Below, in pieces: positions 1 to 7,343 of a stretch of DNA of 17,531 nucleotides. The notes below the pieces were generated by a model, which was not told the origin of the DNA, did no database searches, and saw nothing but the letters and a program-made list of their open reading frames with translations. Numbering within the stretch: position 1 is the stretch's first letter; each line of letters begins with the position of its first letter. A program made the translations under genes and the position numbers. The DNA comes from an uncultured Pseudorhodobacter sp. (lineage in GTDB: Bacteria > Pseudomonadota > Alphaproteobacteria > Rhodobacterales > Rhodobacteraceae). Where the stretch lies: the NCBI GenBank assembly GCA_945957495.1, contig CAMFLG010000015.1, forward strand, positions 1 to 17,531, read 5' to 3'.

Positions 1-3000
1 CTGACTTGACAGGTTCAGGATATGGTCATGGGTGTCGCCCTGGCCAAAAACGGTGGACGCATCCGTCAGCACGACCACCTGCGGCACGGGATCCGAAGGG
101 GTGTCGTCAATCGGTTCCGGCGCGGGCAGATCGATGAAATCATCCATGAAATGCCCGATGCCATCCGCGCTCAAACCGTCGAGGTTGAAGATATCGATCG
201 TGAGGTCCGACAGCTTGACCCCTTTCAAGGTGACAGAGCCACGCGGCCCGTTCAGCACCACATCCGCACCCTGCTGGCTGAGAAGCGAAAACAGGTATTC
301 CGAACTGGCGCCGGTAGAGGACATGTTCAGTTTGTCCAGCTTGGCGTTGAAATCCATAATGACATCATTGCCGTCGCCGGGATATGTGACCACGGTGCGC
401 GCCAGAGTGACGGGATCAACAAGATAGTCGTGGTTGTGGCTCAGCGTGTAGATATCGGCCTCGGCCGTCACCACATTGTTCAGGCTGGCGTCTGCAACCA
501 GAAGGTTGGCACCGGCCGTCTGAATCCAGAGCTTGGCCGCCTTCCAGGCATCGGTTTGGGCAGCCGCAGCGGCGGCATCGGCCAGAACGGCCAGACGCGG
601 ATCATAGGTCGGGCTGTGATCGCCCCAGAAGACGTTGGGCTGTGAGCCACCGACCAGAATATCCCTGCCGCTGCCACCGTAAATCCGCACACCGCCTGCG
701 ACTTCAAAGGTGGCGCCAAAGCTGTCAACCTGAAAGGCGCGCGCTGTGCTGCCGTCGACAAGGTCGTTGTCGGCACCGCCGTCAAGAAAGCCCAGAAGAT
801 CAAAGCCCCAGACAACATCATCGCCCGCACCGCCACTGGCACCGCCAAAGCCGTGCGCCACGCCAGAGCTCACGCCATAGTCGGAAACCGGACGACCTTG
901 CCCCAGCGCGGATGTGAACACCACAACATCCTTACCGCCGTCGCCAGACGCATAGATATCCGACCCTAGGTTGGTCTCGATATAGTCCGAACCATCGCCG
1001 CCGAAGACCACATCCTTGCCGTGGTCACCAAAGACGAAATCATCACCATCGCCGCCATAGACGATGTCATTGCCCTTGTTGCCTGCCGAATGGTCGCTGC
1101 CAGCACCACCAAAGACAATGTCATCACCGTCAAACCCCGAGGCGAAATCATTGCCGTCACCGCCAAAGACCAGGTCATTGCCCTCGTTGCCGGTGACAAA
1201 ATCGTCGCCGGCATCGCCGAACAACGTGTCATTGCCCGCACCGCCGCCAATGAAGGCCTCATCGCCCAGCCCGCCATAGACAAGATCATCGCCATCGCCG
1301 CCGTAGAGCGTGTCGTGGCCGTCCTGGCCGAACAAGGTGTCATTCTCGCCGCCACCGGCAATGCTGTCGGCCCCCAGGCCGCCGTCCATCAGATCGTTGC
1401 CATCGCCGCCATAGATCACATCGGCCGCATCAGCGCCGTTCAGGGTGTCATCCCCAGCGCCGCCCGCCAGCAGCCCGACCTCGTTGCCGCCTGTCAAAAG
1501 GTCATTGCCGTCGCCCCCATAAAGCTCGTCATGGCCCGCGCCCGCGATCAGCGTATCGTCACCTGTGCCGCCATAGATCAGGTCGCTTCCGGCGCCACCA
1601 TCCAACAGGTCGTCGTTTTCCCCACCGTCCATCAGATCGTTGCCGACACCGCCCAGCAACGTGTCATTGCCCGTCTCGCCAAACAGCGTATCGCCACCGT
1701 CCGAACCGCCGGTCAGGCTGTCATGGCCCGCCCCCCCCGCCAGCAGATCGCCACCAGTGCCGCCGTCCAGCGTGTCATTGCCATTGCCGCCGAACAGTTG
1801 GTCTGCCGCAAGACCGCCCTGCAAAGTGTCATCGCCGTCTTCGCCATACAGCGTGTCGGCGCCGTCAAAGCCGATCAGACTGTCATTACCAGTGCCGCCC
1901 GCCAGAATGTCATCGCCCTCGCCGCCGTCCAGCGTGTCGTTGCCAAGCCCGGCATAGATCTGATCATTGCCATCGCTGCCGGTCATGACGTCATCGCCAT
2001 CACCGCCATAGATCACATCATCGCCCGCGCCGCCCTCAAGGGTATCGTTGTTCTCCCCGCCCGTCAGCATGTCATCGCCCGCCCCGCCATCCAGACTGTC
2101 GTTGCCTTCATTGCCATCAATCGCGTCATTGCCCACCCCGCCATAGACCGCGATGTCATCACCCAGCCCGGCAGAGATCGTATCATTGCCGGCATCGCCG
2201 TAAATCTCGTCAGCATCAGCACCGCCCGCAAGGCTGTCATCGCCGACACCGCCCATCAGGGTGTCATTGCCCGCATCGCCACAAAGCGTGTCACCCGTTT
2301 CCGGCCCGCTGGTCAGAACATCGTTGCCGTCACCACCCGACAGCAGATCGCCGCCGGTGCCACCCTCCAGCGTATCATCTCCCACCCCACCGTAAAGCTG
2401 ATCCGCATCCAGGCCGCCATACAGCACATCATTGCCACTGCCAGCGTACAACATATCCAGACCAGTGCCACCAAACAGCGCATCATTCTCGGAGCCGCCG
2501 AAAATTGTGTCGTTGCCCGCCTCGCCTTCAAGGCTGTCAGTGCCCTCAGTGCCGTCGATAGAATCATTGCCATCGCCGCCATAGATCTGGTCTGCACCCA
2601 GTCCCCCTGACAGGCTGTCATCGCCCAGCCCCCCCGTCAGCGTGTCAGTACCAGTCTCGCCAAACAGTGTGTCATTGCCATTGCCGCCGGTCAGGCTGTC
2701 ATCACCCGCGCCGCCCGCCAGCAGATCGGCATCGTCGCCCCCCTCCAGCACGTCGTTGCCATCGCCGCCATAAAGCAGGTCCGCGCCCAGCCCACCGTCC
2801 AGAACATCCACGCCCGTCTCGCCAAACAGCGTGTCATTGCCATCACCGCCGGTCAGGCTGTCATGGCCCACACCACCCGCCAGACTGTCATCACCCGATC
2901 CGCCGTCCAGCACATCATCGCCGGCGCCAGCATAAAGCTGGTCCGCATCCTCCCCGCCGTCCAGCACATCATTGCCGTCCCCGGAGTAAAGCACATCCAA

Positions 3001-3657
3001 CCCGCTGCCGCCGATCAGCGTGTCATTGCCCGCGCCTCCCAGCAGCGTGTCGTTGCCATCGCCGCCGTCCAGACTGTCATTGCCATCGTTGCCGTCGATG
3101 AGATCATCGCCCGCCCCGCCATAAACCGCGATGTCATCGCCAAGCCCGGCCGAAATCGCGTCATTGCCATCGCCGCCATAGATTTGGTCTGCATCCAGCC
3201 CCCCCGACAGGCTGTCATCACCCAGACCACCCGTCAGCGTGTCAGTACCCGCCTCGCCATAAAGCGTGTCGTTGCCATCACCGCCTGTCAGGCTGTCATC
3301 ACCCGCGCCACCCCCCAGCAGATCGGCATCGTCGCCCCCTTCCAGCACGTCGTTGCCATCGCCGCCATAAAGCAGGTCCGCACCGGTGTCGCCGAGCAGA
3401 AGATCATCCCCCGCCTCACCCGTGATCAGATCATTGCCATCGCCGCCATAAAGCGTATCCGGATCAACCCCGATGCCACCGCCCAAAGTGTCATCGCCCG
3501 GCCCGCCATAGACCAGATCCGCGCCACCGCCCGACAGGATCTTGTCGTTTCCGGCAAGCCCGTCCAGCGTGTCATTGCCCGCAAAGCCCTGAATGACATC
3601 ATCGCCCACCGTCCCCGCAAGTGAATCGTCGTCCGCGGTTGCAGAAATATCGGCCAT
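1..3657 (-). CDS. Large RTX-type calcium-binding protein, N-terminal 1219 codons (3' end off the window)
   Basis: Reading from the ATG at 3657 the frame stays open to base 1, so the gene is truncated by the window edge. GAGGG about six bases upstream of the ATG supports the start. There is no Sec signal peptide: RTX nonapeptides (GGxGxDxLx, for example YGGDGNDVL and GGAGNDTL) begin near residue 9 and run almost without a break to about nt 1000, then more loosely to about nt 600. Such repeats form calcium-binding parallel beta-rolls in proteins exported by type I secretion. The remaining part (about nt 600 to 1) is not plain RTX: it includes YPGDGNDVIMDF and a VTLKGVKLSDLTIDIF stretch of a kind common near RTX C-termini, then a Pro/Asp-rich linker and more protein. 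No catalytic domain is visible, so an adhesin or matrix protein is the best guess. It lies downstream of the exporter genes kpsE-kpsT on the same strand, after a 198-bp gap. No HlyB/HlyD/TolC genes are in the window. Confidence 0.9.
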   Translation of the reverse strand, partial: MADISATADDDSLAGTVGDDVIQGFAGNDTLDGLAGNDKILSGGGADLVYGGPGDDTLGGGIGVDPDTLYGGDGNDLITGEAGDDLLLGDTGADLLYGGDGNDVLEGGDDADLLGGGAGDDSLTGGDGNDTLYGEAGTDTLTGGLGDDSLSGGLDADQIYGGDGNDAISAGLGDDIAVYGGAGDDLIDGNDGNDSLDGGDGNDTLLGGAGNDTLIGGSGLDVLYSGDGNDVLDGGEDADQLYAGAGDDVLDGGSGDDSLAGGVGHDSLTGGDGNDTLFGETGVDVLDGGLGADLLYGGDGNDVLEGGDDADLLAGGAGDDSLTGGNGNDTLFGETGTDTLTGGLGDDSLSGGLGADQIYGGDGNDSIDGTEGTDSLEGEAGNDTIFGGSENDALFGGTGLDMLYAGSGNDVLYGGLDADQLYGGVGDDTLEGGTGGDLLSGGDGNDVLTSGPETGDTLCGDAGNDTLMGGVGDDSLAGGADADEIYGDAGNDTISAGLGDDIAVYGGVGNDAIDGNEGNDSLDGGAGDDMLTGGENNDTLEGGAGDDVIYGGDGDDVMTGSDGNDQIYAGLGNDTLDGGEGDDILAGGTGNDSLIGFDGADTLYGEDGDDTLQGGLAADQLFGGNGNDTLDGGTGGDLLAGGAGHDSLTGGSDGGDTLFGETGNDTLLGGVGNDLMDGGENDDLLDGGAGSDLIYGGTGDDTLIAGAGHDELYGGDGNDLLTGGNEVGLLAGGAGDDTLNGADAADVIYGGDGNDLMDGGLGADSIAGGGENDTLFGQDGHDTLYGGDGDDLVYGGLGDEAFIGGGAGNDTLFGDAGDDFVTGNEGNDLVFGGDGNDFASGFDGDDIVFGGAGSDHSAGNKGNDIVYGGDGDDFVFGDHGKDVVFGGDGSDYIETNLGSDIYASGDGGKDVVVFTSALGQGRPVSDYGVSSGVAHGFGGASGGAGDDVVWGFDLLGFLDGGADNDLVDGSTARAFQVDSFGATFEVAGGVRIYGGSGRDILVGGSQPNVFWGDHSPTYDPRLAVLADAAAAAAQTDAWKAAKLWIQTAGANLLVADASLNNVVTAEADIYTLSHNHDYLVDPVTLARTVVTYPGDGNDVIMDFNAKLDKLNMSSTGASSEYLFSLLSQQGADVVLNGPRGSVTLKGVKLSDLTIDIFNLDGLSADGIGHFMDDFIDLPAPEPIDDTPSDPVPQVVVLTDASTVFGQGDTHDHILNLSSQ
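2581..3381 (-). repeat. Segmental duplication inside the RTX tract, period 597 bp
   Basis: Bases 2581-2784 and 3178-3381 are near copies offset by 597 bp (199 codons). By hand I count about 19 differences over 204 positions, with one 24-base and one longer 3' stretch almost unchanged, including synonymous sites. This is closer than the shared nonapeptide motif alone requires, so it looks like an internal duplication. A related segment with the motif DIAVYGGxG occurs near 2150 and again near 3128, at a different offset (978 bp), so duplication happened in more than one step. Confidence 0.75.
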
Positions 3658-3705
3658 GAAATCCCTCAGCGTGCCAGGAGCATTGCCCCCACAGTGACGG
3701 AGCGA

Positions 3706-3735
3706 ACCCTACTTTCTTGTTAAAAAGACGGTCAA
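3706..3735 (-). promoter_or_regulatory. Candidate promoter of the large RTX gene
   Basis: On the minus strand TTGACC (3730-3735) and TAGGGT (3706-3711) are separated by 18 bases and lie about 50 bases upstream of the RTX start codon. The -35 box is good and the -10 box weak. The 198-bp gap after kpsT makes an own promoter plausible. A further small inverted repeat, TTCCGG/CCGGAA with a 7-base loop, sits just upstream at 3748-3766 and could be a regulator site. Confidence 0.3.
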
Positions 3736-3812
3736 ACCATGTCACCCTTCCGGCGTAGAACCGGAAAGTCATGTCAATCCAATTGCGGTTTTCGCTTGGG
3801 TTTGATTTCTTC

Positions 3813-3850
3813 TGTGGCCGATGCACCCTGACCGCAGGCGGCGGGCCACA
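3813..3850 (-). terminator. Candidate hairpin terminator after kpsT
   Basis: A perfect 7-bp inverted repeat, TGTGGCC (3813-3819) with GGCCACA (3844-3850), starts five bases after the kpsT stop codon. A second small stem (CCGC/GCGG) lies inside the loop. There is no T-run directly behind it, so it may act as a 3' stabilising hairpin or a partial terminator between the exporter genes and the RTX gene. Confidence 0.4.
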
Positions 3851-3855
3851 CAAAT

Positions 3856-4530
3856 CTAGTCATCGTAGCTTTCTTTCACCTGCATATTGGCGTGGTGAAA
3901 GGCGATCGCCTCATCAATGTTATCGAAATACGTCAGCTTGCCAGCTTCCAGAACCGCGCCCGCCGTGCAGAACCGCCGGATCGCCTCCATCCCGTGCGAC
4001 ACGAACAGCGCGCCGCTTTTCTGCATCCGGTCCGTGAAGAACTGCAGGCTCTTCTCGCGAAACCGCGCATCACCCGCCCCTGTCACCTCATCGACAAGGT
4101 ATGTGTCGAATGGCACTCCCATCGACAGACCAAAGGCAAGGCGGGACTTCATCCCCGATGAGTAGGTGCGCACCGGTTCGTAGTACTGACGGCCGATCTC
4201 GGCGAAATCGGCGGTGAAATCGACCAACTCGTCACTGTCCACGCCGTAAACCCGCGCGATGAAGCGGACGTTCTGCGCGCCAGACAATTCCCCGTTGAAG
4301 CTGCCGGAAAAACCCACAGGCCAGGAAATCGTGCCATCGGTGATCACCCGGCCAGAGGTGGGCGCGGTGGTGCCCCCTATCATCGACAAAAGCGTTGATT
4401 TGCCTGCGCCATTGCGGCCCAGCAGGCCCACCGACACATTGCTGGGAATGGTCACGTTCAGGTTGTCGGCGACCACCCTTTCGTAACCTTGGACGAAATA
4501 GCTTTTGCTCAGGTTATCCAGTCGGATCAT
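3856..4530 (-). CDS. kpsT: Capsule/exopolysaccharide ABC exporter ATPase (KpsT family)
   Basis: This 224-aa cytoplasmic ATPase would power export of a polysaccharide through the KpsM-type permease. Visible motifs are Walker A GRNGAGKST (residues 38-46), the KpsT-style signature YSSGMKSRL (about 123-131) in place of LSGGQ, Walker B YLVDE (Asp147, Glu148) followed by the family-typical GDARF, and the H-loop in FVSHGMEAI (His179). All catalytic residues are present and the length is usual for the family. I chose the ATG at 4530 because GGAG lies six bases upstream and the ORF then begins 13 bases after the kpsE stop; an earlier ATG at 4557 would overlap kpsE. The gene is co-transcribed with kpsE. 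Its usual partner kpsM is not next to it but divergent, on the far side of kpsE. Confidence 0.93.
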   Translation of the reverse strand: MIRLDNLSKSYFVQGYERVVADNLNVTIPSNVSVGLLGRNGAGKSTLLSMIGGTTAPTSGRVITDGTISWPVGFSGSFNGELSGAQNVRFIARVYGVDSDELVDFTADFAEIGRQYYEPVRTYSSGMKSRLAFGLSMGVPFDTYLVDEVTGAGDARFREKSLQFFTDRMQKSGALFVSHGMEAIRRFCTAGAVLEAGKLTYFDNIDEAIAFHHANMQVKESYDD

Positions 4531-4543
4531 CTGCCGCTCCGTT

Positions 4544-6364
4544 CTATCGACGGTCACGAACGCTGTAATAGATCAGGGCGATGATCGACCAGCCAAGACT
4601 GAGGAACAGGAACACCAAAGCCGACAGCAGGGCGCGGCGGGGGTATTCCGCCGTTTCGGCCAGTGTCGGGCTGATGAAAACCGCGAGATACCGGCTTTGC
4701 CGTTGCGCCTCGGCCTTGGCGGCATCGAGGGCCGTCAGGGCCGCCACATAAGACCGTTCGGCAAAATCACGGTCCACGTTCAGACGCTCGAATTCCGCCA
4801 CCACCGTGGCATAGTCATCCGATCCGATGCCCTGCCCTCCCAGCCCGAATTTCTGCCGCTCTTCAGCGATGCGCTTTTCAATCACCGAAATTTTCAACTG
4901 GGCATCGCTGACACGCGGATCATCCGCACGCGTGGTTTCGCGCAGCATGTCAAGCTGGATCAGCGCTTCAGCCATCTGGCTTTGCAATTGGTTCAAAATG
5001 CCCATCTGGCCTTGCACGCTGGCGGTGGGGTCGACGATCTGGGTACGCGAGCGATAGTCGTTGATCGCCTGCCGCGCCGTTTGCAACCGGTCTTCGGCGG
5101 TGGCCAGATCTTCGCGGGCATAACGGGTGGCGTCGTCGCGCGCCTTTGCGGACAATTCATGCACCATCCGGTTGCTGGCTTCATAGATCGCCTGAGTAAC
5201 CGCCTGCGCATCCTCGGCGCTGAAGGCATTGGTCTGGATCTGAATCAGCCCGGTGCTGCCATCATAGGCGATCGACACGATTCTTTGCCAGTAGTCCACC
5301 AGCTTTTCCAAAGAACCATCTGCCGGAAAGGCGAAAACCACGTCCCGTTCAGGTTTGGAAAACAGCGCACGCAGATTCAGCTTGGCGTCGACCTCTTCTA
5401 CCATCTGCTGGCTTTGGATGAATTCGTAAAGCGCATCGGAATCTTGCGCGGTAGAGCCGCCAGTGATGCCGGAAAGCCCACCCAGAAGACTGCTGGCGGC
5501 GCTTGTTTCCTCATTGCGCACCGCAAAGCCGACCTTGGAGGCATATTGATCGACGGCAATGGTATAAAGATAGATTGTCGCGGCAAGGCTGGGCAGCAAG
5601 ACGGCCAGCACAAAGCTGATCAAGGCAATGTTGTGGCGCCGCTTGAGCTTGGCCGGGCCGACAACGGGGCGGGGTTCGGGCCCGACCGCCGTGGCCGCCG
5701 GGCCGACGGGTGCTGCAGTTTTTTGCCCGGGACCGCCCGAAGCAGGGTTCCGGCCTGCGTTCTGGCTCCCGTTCTGACCAGGGTTTTGCGGCCCTTGCGG
5801 CGTTTTTTTTTCGGGGCGAACCTCTTGCTTCTGCGGGTTGGGGGCCAAAGCCTGATTGACCGGGACCACCGGGGCGACTGTGTTCTGAACAGACCGCGCC
5901 TGATCTTGCGCGCCAGCCTCTGCAACGGGTTTAAGCGCCTCACGCGATGCTTGCGCCGCCTTTGCGCCGACAATGTCCTGATTTTGCGGTTTGTGCGCCG
6001 GCGGATGGTCCGGGGCCGGGCTTACATGACCTGCTGGAGCAGGCGCCCGATCCACCTTGTATTGAGCCCCTGCGTTCTGAACGGCCGTCCCCGGGTCTTG
6101 CGGACCAGACCCGGCAGCGGGTTTAAGCGCCTCACGCGGGGCTTGCGCCTTCGTCTCTGCCTTTTCCGGGCGTTGTTTGGGCGACATGTCGGGCCAGACC
6201 AGCTTTGCGACCTTCTTGCCTTTGCCCTGCCCTCCGGACGGGCCACCCGCATTTGCAGTCGTGGCGTCGGGCCCCGTCATGGACTTTTTTTGTTTGGCAT
6301 GTTCCGGCTCGGTATCAGACGGCGTCCTTTTGGGGGAAGGCTCAATGGACGACACCGGCAACAT
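4544..6364 (-). CDS. kpsE: Polysaccharide export co-polymerase / inner-membrane protein (KpsE/CtrB/RkpR-like, PCP type)
   Basis: This 606-aa protein has the architecture of polysaccharide co-polymerases that couple an ABC exporter to the outer-membrane channel: a first transmembrane helix at about residues 245-268 (NIALISFVLAVLLPSLAATI), a large periplasmic region with a coiled-coil core (about 395-545), and a second helix near 577-599 followed by the short tail SVRDRR. The SPTLAETAEYPRR segment before the second helix resembles the proline motif of this family. Unusual is the roughly 240-residue cytoplasmic N-terminal extension, rich in Pro, Ala, Gln and Lys and probably disordered; family members such as E. 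coli KpsE largely lack it. The extension contains an internal duplication and a 9-base homopolymer, listed separately. The start is uncertain: no good ribosome site precedes 6364, and an internal ATG at 6280 is possible. The gene is followed by kpsT. Confidence 0.88.
   Translation of the reverse strand: MLPVSSIEPSPKRTPSDTEPEHAKQKKSMTGPDATTANAGGPSGGQGKGKKVAKLVWPDMSPKQRPEKAETKAQAPREALKPAAGSGPQDPGTAVQNAGAQYKVDRAPAPAGHVSPAPDHPPAHKPQNQDIVGAKAAQASREALKPVAEAGAQDQARSVQNTVAPVVPVNQALAPNPQKQEVRPEKKTPQGPQNPGQNGSQNAGRNPASGGPGQKTAAPVGPAATAVGPEPRPVVGPAKLKRRHNIALISFVLAVLLPSLAATIYLYTIAVDQYASKVGFAVRNEETSAASSLLGGLSGITGGSTAQDSDALYEFIQSQQMVEEVDAKLNLRALFSKPERDVVFAFPADGSLEKLVDYWQRIVSIAYDGSTGLIQIQTNAFSAEDAQAVTQAIYEASNRMVHELSAKARDDATRYAREDLATAEDRLQTARQAINDYRSRTQIVDPTASVQGQMGILNQLQSQMAEALIQLDMLRETTRADDPRVSDAQLKISVIEKRIAEERQKFGLGGQGIGSDDYATVVAEFERLNVDRDFAERSYVAALTALDAAKAEAQRQSRYLAVFISPTLAETAEYPRRALLSALVFLFLSLGWSIIALIYYSVRDRR
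5803..5811 (-). repeat. A9 homopolymer inside kpsE
   Basis: Nine consecutive T on the plus strand (A9 in the coding sense) encode the Lys-Lys of RPEKKTPQ at residues 186-187, in the disordered extension before the first membrane helix. A change of one base would put all membrane-spanning parts out of frame. It is the longest mononucleotide run I noticed in the window. Confidence 0.8.
5837..6145 (-). repeat. In-frame 64-codon duplication in the KpsE N-terminal extension
   Basis: Residues 74-112 (starting QAPREALKPAAGSG) and 138-176 (starting QASREALKPVAEAG) are diverged copies offset by exactly 192 bp. The DNA shared around 5927-5946 and 6119-6138 (gggtttaagcgcctcacgcg) is identical over 20 bases, and tgcgttctgaac (6071) recurs with one change at 5879. 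Similarity fades in the second half of each unit. Confidence 0.7.
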
Positions 6365-6471
6365 CCTTGCATCAGAGAAAGCATTTGAAGCCCTGCCGGA
6401 CTTCCTTCATAAGCCCCCCTAGACCTACATGAAAAAAGGCAGCAGTTCCAGCCACCCTGTAAGAGATCATC

Positions 6472-6475
6472 AGGA
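6472..6475 (+). promoter_or_regulatory. Ribosome binding site of kpsM; 120-bp divergent control region upstream
   Basis: AGGA lies nine bases before the kpsM ATG at 6485. The 6365-6484 gap between kpsE and kpsM must hold the divergent start signals for both operons. I see no convincing -35/-10 pair and no strong palindrome in it. Confidence 0.5.
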
Positions 6476-6484
6476 AACGACCGG

Positions 6485-7315
6485 ATGTCACGCTCTTTAC
6501 CGCAAACCTTACCGCAAAGTTCCAACAGTTCTCGCTCCAGCATTCCGCGCTTTCGCATGGTGCGTACCGTCATCGCGCTGATGCTGCGGGAAATGTCGAC
6601 AACCTATGGCCGCACACCAGGAGGCTATGTCTGGGCGTTGATGCAGCCTTTGGGGTCAATCATCGTGTTTTCGCTGGTGATGTCGGTCGGCCTCAAGGTC
6701 CGCAGCCCCGGGCTTGGCACCAATTTCCCGATCTTTTATGCCAGCGGGATCCTGCCGTTCCAGATGTTCAACAACCTGTCGGGCAAAATCTCTAGCGCCC
6801 TGCCGTTTTCGCGCGCCCTGCTGTTTTACCCGCGCGTCAGCTTCATTGACGCGATTTTGGCGCGCTTTTTGCTGAATGCACTGACGCATCTTGTGGTCTT
6901 CATCATTCTGATGACCGGGCTTCTGGCGCTGATTGACGCCCATACCCTGATCGACCCGGTGCCGGTGATGATAGGGCTTGGCGGCGCGATGCTGCTTGCT
7001 GCTGGTTTTGGCGTGTTGACCGGCTATCTGTTTCAGATCTATCCGGTGCTGGGCTCGGTGTGGAACATCCTGTCAACGCCCCTGTTGCTGATGTCGGGGG
7101 TGCTGTTTCTGTATGACGACCTGCCACGCTGGGGCCGCGATATCCTATGGTACAACCCCCTGGTGCACATAATCGGCCTGGTGCGGCGCGGTTTTTATCC
7201 GATGTATGAAGCGGCCTATGTCTCGGTTCCCTATGTTGTCGGTGTCAGCATGGTCATGCTGGCGATTGGCCTCTTGCTGTTGCGACGTTATTATCAAGAC
7301 ATCATTTCGCGCTGA
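6485..7315 (+). CDS. kpsM: Capsule/exopolysaccharide ABC exporter permease (KpsM family, ABC-2 type)
   Basis: This 276-aa integral membrane protein is the transmembrane half of the polysaccharide exporter. A short Ser-rich N-terminus leads into the amphipathic MLREMSTTYGRTPGGYVWAL segment typical of ABC-2 polysaccharide permeases. About six hydrophobic helices follow, at roughly residues 52-72, 84-110, 130-152, 158-186, 190-212 and 247-267. WNILSTPLLLMSGVLFLYDDLP and WYNPLVHIIGLVRRGFYP are family-typical loops. Length is usual for KpsM. The start is supported by an AGGA site. It heads an operon with the sulfotransferase (28-bp gap) and the glycosyltransferase, while its ATPase and co-polymerase partners lie on the opposite strand in a divergent operon. 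Confidence 0.92.
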   Translation: MSRSLPQTLPQSSNSSRSSIPRFRMVRTVIALMLREMSTTYGRTPGGYVWALMQPLGSIIVFSLVMSVGLKVRSPGLGTNFPIFYASGILPFQMFNNLSGKISSALPFSRALLFYPRVSFIDAILARFLLNALTHLVVFIILMTGLLALIDAHTLIDPVPVMIGLGGAMLLAAGFGVLTGYLFQIYPVLGSVWNILSTPLLLMSGVLFLYDDLPRWGRDILWYNPLVHIIGLVRRGFYPMYEAAYVSVPYVVGVSMVMLAIGLLLLRRYYQDIISR

Positions 7316-7343
7316 TCGCCGTGCAGGCCCCCAACCCTGAAGT

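Noticed and set aside
1021..2610. A 529-codon open frame on the plus strand opposite the RTX tract
   Set aside because: It is the exact codon-for-codon complement of the RTX frame; its Ile/Ala/Val repeats are the mirror of GND/GGD codons. The minus frame has the known motif, start site and continuity.
1021..3600. Possible frameshift or pseudogene in the RTX gene because no single long minus-strand frame is closed in the window
   Set aside because: Reading triplets from the ATG at 3657 to base 1, I found no in-frame stop; the frame is only open because the gene runs off the edge.
1000..3630. CRISPR-like regular direct repeats
   Set aside because: The repeats are 27-bp RTX codon periods without unique spacers, inside one long open frame.
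4505..6388. A 627-codon open frame on the plus strand opposite kpsE
   Set aside because: It is Arg- and Cys-rich with no family resemblance. The minus frame has two well-placed membrane helices and matches its neighbours; long antisense frames are common in GC-rich DNA.
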